The notes: generated by a model from the sequence alone, not told the origin. A DNA stretch of 52,500 nt from Glandiceps talaboti (GCF_964340395.1 NC_135553.1:8100001-8152500); one strand, 5' to 3'. Positions 28,207 to 41,244 are shown, numbered from the stretch's first letter. A program made the numbers and translations.

Positions 28207-28251
<45 letters not shown>
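28129..28251. repeat. Trinucleotide block (GTC)n-(GCC)n-(ATC)n
   Basis: About seven GTC units pass through a GC-rich gcc/gca/acc mosaic into about nineteen ATC units with one CATCAC interruption. It lies within a 93-codon frame that would read poly-Val, Ala and poly-His. Nothing else marks that frame as a gene. Confidence 0.9.
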
Positions 28252-28606
28252 GAAATGATCATGTCTATAGCTTACTTATAAACGTTCAATGTAATTGGGA
28301 TATCGTGTATGTAACAAAACACCGCCCTTCTTATTGCAGATCCCACTTTCTAAATAATTTATTCAATTGATCACGTGTATATGTAAACATTGTATAAACT
28401 GGTAATCATTCCATATAGTCCTAGACAGAGGCCTATCTTAGATAGAAGCGGTAAGTAGGGCTATCAATTTGAAAGGTTTGGTTTTCAATAAATGATAAAG
28501 TTCGACCTCGTATTATTCGCTATAGTATAAGCTCTTCTTGACAACCCCAGCGTCTATGATGTATCCGTGGCCTTTGGAGATGTTGAGTAAATATACTGCA
28601 GTCTTC

Positions 28607-28663
28607 ACATACATACATACATACATACATACATACATACATACATACATACATACATACATA
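28607..28663. repeat. (ACAT)n microsatellite
   Basis: About fourteen perfect ACAT units. Confidence 0.97.
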
Positions 28664-29669
28664 GCTATTACATTATCACTATATGCTGCAATTAGTTCAG
28701 TGGCACAATCAACTACAAAAAGCAATACGCACATAAATCATGAAACTAACAGATATACACAAACACTCAAACAAAATTAAGGAGAACATAAAAGATACGT
28801 GTCGAACGATATAGTAAATGTTCACACCTGTACGTAGCTGCAATGCACTAAACTTTGTTCTAAACTCGTTGGGATTCTAACTGACTAGTCATAAATTCTA
28901 TTTTTTTTAAATTGAGATGTTGGAGCATTCACCACACCTAAGATGCGTTTGTGGTCAAATAACGTGAACTGTATTTTGAAAACTGTGAGTCACAAACTTT
29001 GGGAGCATGCAATGTCATTCTTTGACACCCTTTCAAACTCATATTTTCGTGAACGAACGTTTGGAACTGCTTTCGGTTTGCGAATTGGTAATGATGTCTG
29101 GTCTTTCCTGTTATCAAGTTGGCAAATTATTTAACGTATAACAGATCTAGATGCAGTGAAATGAGTTTCGCCAGAACAAAACGATTTGCAGTACACTTTG
29201 ATATAAACAGTCTATCAAGAAGAATTCCACTTGTGTAATGGAAGTAAAATACAAGTGCACTCTCTTACGCAAAACCTATTTTCATTTTGTCAAAAGAGAT
29301 ATAATTCTACATCAAATATCCGAACTAAACTGACAAGGTACGACCCTAAAGGTCTCCATCATGCATTATCATTCACCCCCTTTCATTTGAAATGGTATTT
29401 CATAAATCACACCATATACGACTAATATACAAACTTTGGCATTTTCCTGTAATATTCCCGGAGTACGTAGTAGTTTATAGGGAAAGCGAAATTAGACGAA
29501 ATATAAATACAGGAGCTTTGACCGTAATTGCCATATTCCTATTTGAGAAAAAAAGTGAATTGAGCAATTTACTTCAGGCTGCATCATTTACCCACCGTGA
29601 GTTTGTGATTATCCTTACAGAAGGTTTTACATGGTTACCAGGCAAAATCAGGTTATGATTTCGAATTAG
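28664..29669. other. Stretch with no recognisable feature
   Basis: Three short + strand ORFs (63-88 codons) have no recognised motif. No repeats. Confidence 0.55.
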
Positions 29670-30045
29670 GTGTAAAAAGAAAACTTGTGTGGTTCCGATT
29701 CCATTCGATTTTGAAATAGGTGGGGTAGGTCGATTTTTTATTTTATCTTAATTTTTAATAATAATGTGTTCAGGTAGTTATGTTTTCTATTCTCTTCCAT
29801 ATGTTCTCTGTGTTATTGGCTTCTCCTCATCAGATGTACAGCCATTACAGATTGGAAGAACACTTTTATATTGTCTTTTTCAGTTGATGTCAGTTTCCGC
29901 ATCCTCTATTTCTTGCGAGACTTCACAATTTTCGCGATTTTCTTTTCTTTTGTCTCGAATATATATATATAAAAAATAGGGTCCGCTCGAAAATGTAGGT
30001 GGGGTTGGGTAACCGAAACCAAACAACTCTTTTTATTTGGCCTTA
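29670..30045 (-). repeat. Dispersed repeat R1, copy 2 (inverted)
   Basis: On the - strand this copy carries, in order, ggttacccaaccccacctac, the A-rich tract after attcgagac, the block gcggaaactgacatcaa, tcttccaatctgtaatgg, ctgtacatctgatg, aacacagag, an AT-rich middle after acctgaac, and the 3' block ccccacctattt, then aatcggaaccacac. It is the most complete of the three copies and shows the uninterrupted middle of the element. A 71-codon + strand ORF here (29764-29979) is antisense to the repeat. Confidence 0.85.
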
Positions 30046-33000
30046 CCAAAAAATATCGAGGACATTGTAAAACATGCAATGCATTTCTAACATAAAGATA
30101 TTGTTCACGTTAGGAGGTTATTTGTATGCATCAAAAGACAATGATTAATACATGTATTTTCCTATTCACATATTGGTTTGAATCTTGTGTGATCTCTAGA
30201 TAATGGACATAGATTTTAAATAAATTCTATATCGCAATCTGAGCACGAAATCAATATATTTTCAAACATTTAATCCAAATATCTTCTAATTCACAACCTT
30301 TTACTAGTATGCGCAAATGAATGGTCGGTCAACTTTGCCTTCAAAACAACCCGGGATATCATTGAACTTTGAATATGTCTGGAAGTCGGACCCAAAGATT
30401 GTTTATTTGCGGGAGCATTCGTGATCTGGATCAACAAATTTAAGACCCATCAGATATGCCCTAAGTGCTTCTACTCAGGTTTTTTTATCTTTATGGCAGA
30501 ACAGCACACTGACGCAATTCCTGCCTTTTGTGGGGAATGTAAAACTGATGAAAAGAGATTTTTATCTTGAGCTTCTACTGAAATGAAAACTCAACTAGAA
30601 AAGAGCCCCATCCACAGTTATTTGAAGCGCACATAGCATATCCTACTAACTACCCTCTCTGGGACGTGTGATAGAATGTTCTACATTTGATATCACTGCT
30701 CATTATTCAACGAACCTTGAAGCAGTTTAAACCTGACGACGAAGGAGTAAAGTTAAGGAAGTTGTCCAGTGAGATATGTTTCTTTTATGGCATCAACTTT
30801 CCCTTGTTTAAGAAAACGTTCATGTACGCAGTGATGTTAAAAACGTCCATCAATACCCATGGCTCGTTTCTTTAAACTAAGAAGCCGGAACTCAAAGCAA
30901 AAGATGACCACCTGAATCTACTCAAGTAGACTAGATTTATACAGCTACAATATTCAGTAAAATGTATGTCACGTTTTAAGATAGAGTTGAGTTTCATAAT
31001 TGTATAGTGCACGATGATAACACACAAAAAATAACTACTGTATTATGTATATGTACATAATCAAGTAGCTAAAGGTGTTGTTCCACCCACTCGCCATCTG
31101 CTCGCTGTCTGTCTACTCAACTCACCTGGTACGAACCGAGACGCGAAAATGGCTCCAAAAACAACCTTAACCCCTGATGGAGTCTCCGAATATGGAAAAT
31201 GGGCATTGCAAGACTGCAGCAGCGAAATTTGTAACATATTACCACTTGAAATTATACACTGTCGAACAGTATTATCTATTTAAATGGAGTGCATTTTAAG
31301 AATAACCGTTTAAAGGGAGATTCTTACTTTATCTTTATCTAACAACACGATTTTCGATTTAAATTGAAACACTGTTTGTAGCCTTGATTTAGTGTCACTT
31401 TTCTTTGTACACAGAGTGGATGGCGAGATTGAGACGTTATGGAAATGAATGCAATAGAAATATGTTGCGAGATGTTTGCAGCGTGCAAGAAATGTTGATG
31501 TTGTGAGCAAAACTACACGTCGTGTATTGTTATGGATGCGATGCACCACTCTTAAAGATGTACAAACTGTGACATTTGTAAATGTAAAATATAAAACATA
31601 TGTAAGCATATAAATAAAACACATACCTTAATATATATGTAAAGTAATACATTGGTGAGGGGTGTTGCAAATTATGCCTTAAGGAACATAAATCTACTTC
31701 TAATTCTAACGTTAATCCTATGACCATAGTGTCATTATTCTTGCAGTTTTAATGCGCTTATTCGTACGCTTATCCTGAAGACCAATGCTCTAACCTACAT
31801 GAGTTATACATAAATATCACCAGATCATGTAGATAAACTCATTGCCCCATATAAGTTAAAGTAGTAAAAATATCTAAATGTTCGTGCTCAGTTCTTTTCG
31901 CAGCCAACTGGTGACATTTTTCACTAGTACAAATAACAAACCGATGAATTGTATATCCCAACTTGAAAATATTGGAGATATTAAAGTCCATTCCAGTTAT
32001 CTATTAAAAGCAACGACAAGCGTAGTCATAAGTATGCATTCTACGTAGATAATTATTCCGGTGTACGTTCTCAAGTATTTAACATCGTGTGAGACCTTCA
32101 ATTTGAAGGAGTCGACATTCAGAAAGCAGTACTTCACATTCATGCTAATGTTGCCGTACTCTGCCAATGCAACAGCACATGATGTAACGTTTTGACTGTT
32201 TATGGCATATTGAGTTCAAAATAACATTTTTGGTGTAATTTCTCAATGTTTAACGTTTTAGATTTTCTTTGGTAAATCAAGTTAAATCTCTCTGCAAATT
32301 TGTCAAATCTATGAATTGCATTCTTGTTTTCTTTTTTGTTTGAACGAACGAACGAACGAACGAACTAACGAAGGATATACCAACCCCGTATTACATAAAC
32401 TGGTTCTAATTTGCCTTGTTTGTGAATCATAGATAAAGGATGATACAACTCAATGTAAACTAGTTACTCTATATCTGAGGCAACGACTATCGTTTGTCTG
32501 TGACTAAATAGCCGAATGATCAATCGAGTTTTACCATACACATTTAACTTCGTTTTGGTAAAAAATCACTTTGTACTGATACGGTGGTCCGTGATTAAAT
32601 GAAAGCGAAGAATCACTTCCCGTGTGACGTTTACTTGAGCACAACGTAGATTTATCCGGCGCATCATTCAATTGGATGGACACGAATGTAGTAATGCACC
32701 GCCAAAGAATGTTACAGTAATTGAGATTGATGTTTCTGCAAACACATAAGACATTTAGAATACCTAAACATTTATCCTTGCAGGCGAAATGGAAATAGAG
32801 CCAATTTCACATAAGCTCGCAAAAGAGTGTGTATTTTTATCTTGGTTCATATAATACTCCACTGACACATGGATGTGATATAGTGTTACTACGATATGCC
32901 ATTGCAGTAGACCACATCAAGTTTAAAATTATGTCGCTTTACATTTGTCCGGGCATCAGTGACTTCTTGCTAACTATGTGTTGCAAATATTTGTGTTTTG

Positions 33001-33376
33001 TTTTAATTTGTAAAAATTGCACGTGTCTGTAGTGTTGTCCGTATCTGCCAAATTGATATTCTATAAACAAGATAAAAGCTATAGTTGTGACGCACACTGT
33101 TTATGCAAGCTTAGGGGAAATTGACTGTGTAGGTTCGATCCATCCATCCATCCATCCACACGCCTGTCCATCCATTAATTCATTCGTCCATGACAAACCA
33201 TAGCTCTGCCGTGTACTAGCTGCATTTCTTTCCAACATTATGCACGCACTTCTAAACCTCATTGAACCTCAAATTAACCTTCGGCTGATCATGATATCAT
33301 TAAATTTTGCCTTTGGGGTAAATCATATAAAAATGGCTACTTTTACGTACATAAAGAAATGCAAACGAACACAGAG
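30046..33376. other. Stretch with minor repeats, no recognised gene
   Basis: Contains a (GAAC)n run at 32342-32372 and a short (ATCC)n run at 33140-33157. A 44-codon frame at 31149-31283 (starting MAPKTTLTPDG, good start context) has no acceptable donor. An acceptor-like ccttgcag at 32776-32783 is followed by a short open frame MEIEPISHKLAKE with only a weak donor. None is called as a gene. Confidence 0.55.
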
Positions 33377-33407
<31 letters not shown>

Positions 33408-33426
33408 AACATACCGACAGACAGAC

Positions 33427-33463
<37 letters not shown>

Positions 33464-33704
33464 GGCAGGCAGGCAGGCATACATATATATGCATGCATGC
33501 ATGCATGCATGCATGATACATACATACATACATACATACATACATACATACATACATACATACATACATACATACATACATACATACATACATACATACA
33601 TACATGCGTACATGCATGCGTACGTACGTACATACATACATACATACATACATACATACATACATACATACATACATACATACATACATACATACATACA
33701 TACA
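33377..33704. repeat. Composite tetranucleotide array, about 330 bp
   Basis: Consecutive blocks are (ACAT)n, (GACA)n, (GGCA)n, (GCAT)n, (ACAT)n, a GCGTAC/CGTA segment and (ACAT)n. Neighbouring motifs differ by one base. The ORFs of up to 158 codons on both strands across it are translated repeat and not genes. Confidence 0.97.
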
Positions 33705-34827
33705 GATACCGTGTGACGTTTTGGAAAGCTGCAAATAAAATCGCGCCGTCCCGCCTTTATTCTCAGTAATCATAATAACTCAATATTTCCAACTGTCAAA
33801 GTGTTCTCAGTTCAAGTAATATCAACCGTTCATATATGGCTATTGTAAGAAGCAAATAAATGGATTTTATTTTATACTGTGTGTACACACACGATCTTGC
33901 AAACGATACCAGTAACCTTTAAAGGAAGATACATCATGAAAGCGACCACTGATAAAATGTGCATCGTTATAGATTGGTAAGATACAGCCCTTACTCGAGA
34001 AAGTATTCATATATAAAAACAAAATTCAATGCTTTCCGATATTAATAATTTGGAGAGATTTTGTTTCAAAACAATGTGAAGTCTCTAATAAGGTATCATT
34101 ACTTCATGCAAAGATGAAATACTTATTGCTCACCGTATTAAGAATCAATAGATTTGTGTTGACAAAGTCGTTTCTTCTACGCAATTACTGACAAGGTCTG
34201 TCTTTTTGCTGACGTCCAGCCCACCAGAAGCATTCAGCCGCCCTTGATAATTTATGTTTAACCGTCAACTGCGTGGGAGTGTATAAATATATGGATTCGC
34301 GCATGCGTGTTTATGATAACTCTTTTAAGGGAAAGCTTACAATGTTTTTGTCATACAAGTATAAATGCATTATCATAAAATATGCTATATTTTATTTTCT
34401 GTAGGACATTTTCGACGTATCATTTATATCTTCTGATGAAATATATCGCCATTGGCTACAAAGCAATGTATTTTTCATTTGCGTCTTCTGGAGAATTCAT
34501 TCCGTGTCATTGGCATTTCGCGCGTCACGTGCACTAGACTGTAAAATACATATTCTCCATCTACAGGCTATAATCAGATGGGAATACACGTATGTTATGT
34601 GCGAAACGACTTGCCGAAACAAAATATGATCATTGCCAACATCTCGAGACAGGCGAATTGAACATGCAATCAGGATTATTGAATCCTCCCCCTTACCTGT
34701 GTTGATTTTCTTAGCTGTAGGTGACGTACACGTACATATTATGTTGCTCGCCTCGACTTACTTGGAATCTGTCTGTCTGCATGCTACCTAAATGCCAATG
34801 TTTGAGTGTGTGATATTTTGTTCCTAG
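33705..34827. other. Stretch with no gene; one NRF1-like site
   Basis: No coding signal. The palindrome-like CGCGCATGCGTG at about 34297-34308 resembles an NRF1 binding site, and a TCACGTGC E-box lies at about 34525. Both lie 300-530 bp upstream of the candidate exon at 34828, but there is no further promoter evidence. Confidence 0.4.
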
Positions 34828-34921
34828 ATGTCTAGACTAAAAGATGAATTGGCCTTCTTATTTTCAGAACAGAGTCCATCACAACCCATGATAACGACAA
34901 CAAATGAAGTCAGAATGAAAG
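34828..34921 (+). other. Candidate exon, unrecognised
   Basis: Acceptor-like tattttgttcctag is followed at once by ATG and 31 codons plus one base, ending at donor ATGAAAG|GTATTA. The peptide begins MSRLKDELAFLFSEQSPSQ. A better acceptor, ccttcttattttcag (ending 34867), would give a 54-bp phase 1-1 exon instead. The sequence is polar and unrecognised. Confidence 0.2.
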
Positions 34922-35022
34922 GTATTAATGATATTAAAATTCGGGGTAATAGTATGATGTTATTACGAACAATTAATTATCGATCAGTGTTGGTTATATT
35001 GGAGTGGCATTTTCCAACTTAA

Positions 35023-37690
35023 CCACTCTTTTTGTCCATCAACAATCGACAAAGCGTATGTATCAATCATACCTATACCTTTACAACATGATTGAGAACG
35101 CATAATTTAGTGGAAATCTGAAGCCTTCAGAAAATATCGGTAAACAATTCCGAACCAGTTTTATCAACTTGAAGATTGTACATCTGTGAAACGATTTGAA
35201 AAAAAACCCCGCAATAATCAATTGCAATATACAAAATTGGTTGTCACCCTTGCTATAAGTGCTGAGAGAATACTGAGACATTATACATTAAGTTTCTTTG
35301 CAGGCAAATATGCTATGATCAATTGTCATTTTTCGTAAAAAGGGCTAACCAACGCTTGTTCAGAGATTCGTTTGTGTGTATATGTAAGAAAGAACGCGTG
35401 ACCTGTGCATTTCAGAGCAAACTGGATTAATTGTAGAGTGAAGTATGTGTGCTTCGCGGATACAGCTAAGGGTAGTAGTGGCATCTTTGTCCAGACCACT
35501 TAAGTTCGTTCAAACTCTAATTGTTTGCAGCAGTGATGAAGTAAAGACTGTGCCGCATCTCTGACACACCCATACCCACCCACACATACACATACATATA
35601 CACATACACATACACACTCACTCACTCACTCACTAATTATAACACACCACCACCACCACCACTACTACCATCACCACTAACATGGATAAACATGAATTAC
35701 ATGACTCGCATATCATACCATGAAAAGAGAACACAAGTTTCTATCTCAACTGTGGGAAGACACATCGTAGGCTGTACATTTCTCAACCCTAGTGAGCTGA
35801 CTTTAACAAGTAGACATAGAGATGATAATTCAATTGGAGCCATTAGAGATAGCGCTGAAGATGTTTATACGGAATGACATGATTAGATTACGTTGTCAAA
35901 CTATTTACGTTTTCTACTTGTCCTGAGAAATTACTGATAGGCTTTCCAGGGTTTGTTTTCTCTCTCTTCTCCGGAATCGTCTCTGTTTAAAATATTCCCT
36001 GCAAATTGTTCCTGCCTCATATGTCTAGCAAATAACCTTTTCATCCTTTGAACAGTCTCGGCCTTTTCAGACACTATTTCCATTCCCTAATAGATCTTTT
36101 TTTCCCAATCTTCAAGTTTATTTTCCACCGTAAACAATTTTCCATAAGTTTTATATGGTATAACCATTTCTGGCAAAAGCTGTACACGTTGACGATAATT
36201 ACTTTTTTGTTGATGTAGCCTCTGGAATACCGCTTGATACTTTATTGGCAATGCTGTTTCAAGTCTTGACGTTATTTAGCATATCTTGTAGATGTGGAGC
36301 TATGCTAACAAACAACCATACACATGCATTCATATTTTTACAACGATGCACATACGTACACATACACAAACGACTAGCTTCCTACGTAACACCGCGCAAA
36401 GAACCTCCAAAAATTATATTTCGAACTTAACGTCTAAAGAACACCGAAACAAGTTTACTGTAATTTTATATTTTGTATTACCTGTTATCATTCGAAATGA
36501 TATTTACTCAATACTGTAACCGTGAAAATTACATTTGTAAAGGTATCATCTTATTAAGATAAATGATTCGGTCAAATATAGACAACTACAACAGGTTACT
36601 TCCTTGAAGTAATTAGCTACCTGACCAGCTAATAACACAGAATTTGTTTTGAAAAGCTCATGCAAAGACACAGCTCCAAGGGAAGGTTAAAGAGTGGCGC
36701 CTTGAAGATGTCTATATTACGTTCATTTTAGATTCCCGATGTTTAAAAGAGAAGGCAAGCAGCGAACAGGTCTACGTCTTTATTCTTTAGGTGTTGTAAA
36801 GAACATTCTAGTATATTAAGTGAATTATTATCTGCATCGTGGATTTCGAATCCTAAACTCGTAATTAGATACAACACGCGAAAAAAACACTAAGTGCATT
36901 TGCTTGAATGGCGTGAGCTCGGGAAATATTTCAGGCAATGACAAAGTCGGGTACAAAAAACAACACAACTACAAAATACAACAGGGGTGACTCTGATGTA
37001 GGTTCAGGCAACTCATTTAGTTTGTTTATGTCTGTGGAGGTTACAGTGTAACACTAACAGTCATACTCGATTATAATTATTATACCATATTGCAGTCTGG
37101 GATCATTTGATCAGTGGGATCCTTGTTTATGCTTTAATGGAACTTGTCTCAAGCAAACGCTCCGATGTTTTTTCGCGGGCTGTACAATTTCACAATTTAA
37201 TGCAATTTCGTTTTGTTTGAAATATAATTTACTATAGTCAATTGAAGTATTTTTCATAAAATTTAAGGAAAAAGAAGAAATTCAAACTGCGTAGCGTATT
37301 TCCTCGACAGTGCATGATGAATACATTCAAAAGGTTTATATCAAATTCCTAAAATAGATGTTGAATACAAAGCCAATTATGTTTTCGGTGAATATGCAAT
37401 TCATAATAAGCCATGGCACAATAATGGATTCATTTTTATGTTCAATCTCTATAACATTTTTTGCGACAATAGATAGAGTAAGAGTTTCATCGCACGAAAA
37501 GAAGACAACAATGTTATGGAGCATTAAAGTTTGTGTACCAGATACTTAATTTCATGAGGAGAACAGCAAAACGTCAATAGTAAGTTGTCGTTCACTATGT
37601 AGACCAATGATGCAGAGCAACAAAACTCTTCAGTTCGGATATCATCCGAAAGCCATTTCAGAAATTAGAAGGTTTGGTAGGAGAACTCTC
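35023..37690. other. Stretch with low-complexity patches only
   Basis: At 35570-35685 there is a mixed low-complexity patch of CACA, ACATAC, ACTC and ACC units. Elsewhere there are only short ORFs with no recognised content. Confidence 0.6.
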
Positions 37691-37700
37691 ACGCACAATC

Positions 37701-37701
<1 letters not shown>

Positions 37702-37762
<61 letters not shown>

Positions 37763-37914
37763 TTCATACATACATACATACATACATACATACATACATA
37801 CATACATACATACATAAATATTACATACATACACACATACATACATACATACATACATACATACATACATACATACATACATACATACATACATACATAC
37901 ATACATACATACAT
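37702..37914. repeat. (CA)n followed by (ACAT)n
   Basis: About 28 CA units pass into ACAT arrays, broken once at 37815-37834 by aaatatt and acac. ORFs on both strands are translated repeat. Confidence 0.97.
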
Positions 37915-38601
37915 AATATATACACAGGCAAGCAGGCAGACACACAGACATAGACACAGTGACATGTCCATATGAAAGCAATTACATATTTATTCTAATA
38001 CAAATATAACGATGCTTTAGCAAAGAAGCGGATATGACCGTGTGGGATTCGAATCATCGATGATGGCTTCCGGTGCTTACTCTTAGTTACAAATATAGAG
38101 ACGCCTACGTAGCCTAGATGATTTGTGATGATAAAGGACCAAAAACTCTTCCATTGTGACACTAATACTGGTATCCTTCATTGCTTAGAGGGGGGATTTC
38201 AGTTTGGCTTGGTTAACAAGGCTACTGTGTGCTTAGCGTGCGAAGTAGTTTGAAAGCTAGTTATATGCTCTTCATTAATTTGTATTTTGGATCAGCTTAA
38301 AAGGTGAGCGCCAGTCTTGCCTTATTAGCCCTTTAAGTACCCTGTCTCCTATTACCCTAGATAAAAATCAAAGTAGGCAGACATTAGATTGTGCATCGTT
38401 TCTTCACTTTTTTTCGTAAGACTAAACCTTAAAGAAGACTTTGATAGTGGAAGGATGAAGGACACAGACTTTGTGAACTGTATAATGTTGTACATTGTTG
38501 TTCAATCTGGTATATTTCTTAAAAAATAATAATGGTTACGGTCGTATTTTTTATTTTTGCTGATGTATGAATACAATGTACATGTATACACAGACACACA
38601 C

Positions 38602-38671
38602 GCATACATACATACATACATACATACATACATACATACATACATACATACATACATACATACATACATAC
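38602..38671. repeat. (ACAT)n microsatellite
   Basis: About seventeen units, ending in a short GACA run (38673-38686) about 30 bp before the AT array. Confidence 0.96.
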
Positions 38672-38713
38672 ACAGACAGACAGACATATATGCCACAGTG
38701 ACTGTATGTGATG

Positions 38714-38832
<119 letters not shown>

Positions 38833-39240
38833 CACCAATCCGTGAAACTGCCCAATTCATGAAAAGTGCATGTAGCTTTGCCCAGTTCATGGAATGGTCA
38901 ACCTTATGCAAATGAGAGTATAGATGACGATCTAAAAGGGACAAATTAAATTTTTGAGGCAAGAGTTTTGAACTTGGGTGTTGATTATCAAACTTTATTA
39001 AAAACACAAGCTACATTGAATTATAATAAAATAAGAAACGTGAAGTGATGAGTTTGTAAATACATGATAATAAAGTTGTTTGATTCTTATTCATGTTTGT
39101 GTGTGTCCTATAAAAGATGCTCATTTCAAGTACTGGGCATATCTTACAATACCCACTTCATAACCTGGGAACACGATTGCCTATTTCATGAAAAGGTTAC
39201 CTACCCATATCATGAATTGGGCAATTTCACAGAATGGGTG
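38833..39240. mobile_element. MITE, TA-flanked, about 30-bp terminal inverted repeats
   Basis: The left end CACCAATCCGTGAAACTGCC, then CAATTCATG, matches the reverse complement of the right end, CACCCATTCTGTGAAATTGCC, then CAATTCATG, with a few mismatches and one indel. TA flanks both sides (38831-38832 and 39241-39242), fitting the target preference of Tc1/mariner-type transposases. Subterminal copies of a GCCCA.TTCATG motif recur at about 38880-38893 and 39178-39215. The interior (408 bp in all) has no transposase ORF, so it is non-autonomous. It sits at the edge of an AT array, a rich source of TA targets. Confidence 0.75.
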
Positions 39241-39548
39241 TAACATACATTCACTTGAGAAGTTATAGTTACGACGGCGCCAAAGTATGTGAGCTAGTAG
39301 GTACATACAAAAGTCATGCTTAATTCTCTCGCATCAGAAGAGCAGTTACTGTTACGTATTGGTCTATTATTCAGCGATGACGATTTAGCTTTCTTCAAAA
39401 AACATCAACGGAAACCAAGTAGAAAGAATGAAATAGCCTAACCAACGTCTAACCTCAGCCCTGAAAATAATTATTCAAGAAAACTTATAGATTGCAAAAT
39501 TTGTAGACATTAAACAAAATCTGGAATATACTACGTACATACAACCAT
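39241..39548. other. Short stretch with no recognisable feature
   Basis: The 300 bp between the MITE and the PLE relic hold no recognised coding sequence. They may include PLE sequence too decayed to read. Confidence 0.5.
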
Positions 39549-40400
39549 ATGACCAACCAGTACATCAACACCATTACGTTATCAAACCACCACCACCACC
39601 ACCACCACCACCACCCTCCTCCAACAATAATCCGCCATCTCTCGACAGCAATAAGTAAACGAGTATCCAGCATATCTTCCAGCAAAGAAATGTTTGAAAA
39701 CAACTGCACCATTCTACGATGTCCATGCGCTGAAAAAGAGCGGCTATAGAGAAAGCCTAACAGAAAAACAGACAACGAAATATCAAATGGGTTAACCCAC
39801 CATGCAGCAAAAGCGTGAAAACCAATATCGGCAAATAACTATTTATCGGTCTTATCGAGAGGCATTTACCAAAAGACACAGAACTCCATAAGATCTCCAA
39901 CAAAGGAAATGTGAAAGTCAGTTACAGTTGTACGGAAGCATCATCAAGGCTCGCAACAAAGCAGTCAGCGAAGACTATACACAAGAACCTATAATAATGA
40001 ATCCTGCAGCTGCAGAGATCGTAACCAGTGTCTGCTCAACGGCAATTGCCTATCAACCTATGTAATATACAGTGCACAAGTTACAAGTAACGACACAAAA
40101 CTGCACTGCCGCGACTAACAGAGAAAACGTTCAAACAGCGATTCTCAAACCACAAACATATATAAAAGACTTCAATTTTTCATGGCGTTATCCTTGGAGG
40201 GTGAAGGGACAACCATACATGTACAAATATTAAATGGGCTATCATCACCCAAACAGCAGCTTACACAAATGACACGAAACGCTGTACTATGTTTAACTGA
40301 GAAACTATGCATAATCAATAGCGAAGAAACAAACTACACTCAACAAAAAATCCGAGATGGTTGCCAAGTGGCAAATAGCACGACATTTTATTGATTTGAA
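39549..40400 (+). pseudogene. Penelope-like element 3' half: linker and GIY-YIG relic
   Basis: Several frames together follow the known C-terminal half of PLE proteins. At 39615-39730 the frame reads PPTIIRHLSTAISKRVSSI, then SSSKEMFEN. At 39865-39940 it reads RHLPKDTELHKISNKGNVK, then VSYSC. At 39995-40112 it reads ESCSCRDRNQCLLNGNCL, then STYVIYSAQVTSNDTKLH, the cysteine cluster and first strand of the GIY-YIG endonuclease. At 40115-40140 it reads KTFKQRFSNHKH, and at 40285-40330 LCLTEKLCIINSEE. Stops and at least three frame changes break it. A (CAC)n run at 39586-39615 replaces the residues before PPTIIRHL. The RT domain upstream is missing. Confidence 0.85.
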
Positions 40401-41100
40401 CAGTACATTGTAAAAGAAAATTACAATGTAATAAACTCTGTTCTGACTGCATCTCGAAACTTTGCTTTGTTTGTTGCTTTTCGCCCCACATTGAGTAAAA
40501 AACGTACAGACGATCGAATTGAGAAAAAATGACTTCGTATTGTGGCAGGTCATACTGTTAACTTGTTTGTATACGAGATATATTCAGAAATATCGAATCT
40601 CGGCTATCGCACGTTTAGTAGAACACACGCACCACCCATCTACCGCTGTAGTCATTATATTGATTTATTTACTCACTAACTATCATTGCATAGTGACCAA
40701 CAAAGCGATGCCTACGTGATTTTCCATTTTTTCTTCAAAAAGACATATAAATTGACTAAATCTATGAATATTGTGTTCCATATTCTGTAGGGTAGGGCAA
40801 ATAATGTTGGCTCATTCCACGCTAACGCTAATTCGCTTTGTTTATTGAAACTTTATATCTACGTACGTGACCATCAATTCGCGGCATGCCCTTAAGCGGT
40901 TGTCCATATAATATTGACACGGGTGGAATGAAATTTTTGTTGGACGTCAATGTAAATGATTGAAACTTTGCAATTCGATTTTGGGGAGTTGTATACTTAT
41001 ATATGGCTAGAAATAAGGACATTGTCAGGTCGTTTTAACTCGGGGTGAAGTTCTGTTGATGGGAAGGGTGTTATTTCGGTATATGATGTAAAATTATGGT
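40401..41100. other. Stretch with no recognisable feature
   Basis: Follows the PLE relic. No hammerhead-like core or palindrome like the one at 47.3 kb was found here. Short ORFs only. Confidence 0.5.
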
Positions 41101-41106
41101 GGATTC

Positions 41107-41108
<2 letters not shown>

Positions 41109-41193
<85 letters not shown>
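41109..41193. repeat. (AT)n microsatellite, about 85 bp
   Basis: AT dinucleotides, followed at 41219-41243 by a C run and a short (CA)n. Confidence 0.97.
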
Positions 41194-41197
<4 letters not shown>

Positions 41198-41244
41198 CAT
41201 ATTTAAAATATATACAACCCCCCCCCCACACACACACACACACA

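Noticed and set aside
31127-31174. - strand 48-bp segment ending at CCAG|GTGAGTT
   Set aside because: Two phases are open, the acceptor is weak, and the region lies opposite another small ORF. Undecidable.
31310-31624. 104-codon - strand ORF ending near a GTAAGA donor
   Set aside because: No acceptor with a clear pyrimidine tract and no recognisable sequence.
33240-33773. Five ORFs of 116-158 codons with YIHT and MYVC repeats on both strands
   Set aside because: They are translations of ACAT and GACA microsatellites, open in several frames because the repeat lacks stops.
38040-38062. B-box-like gggattcgaatcat
   Set aside because: No matching A box or cloverleaf upstream. A chance match to the tRNA T-arm consensus.
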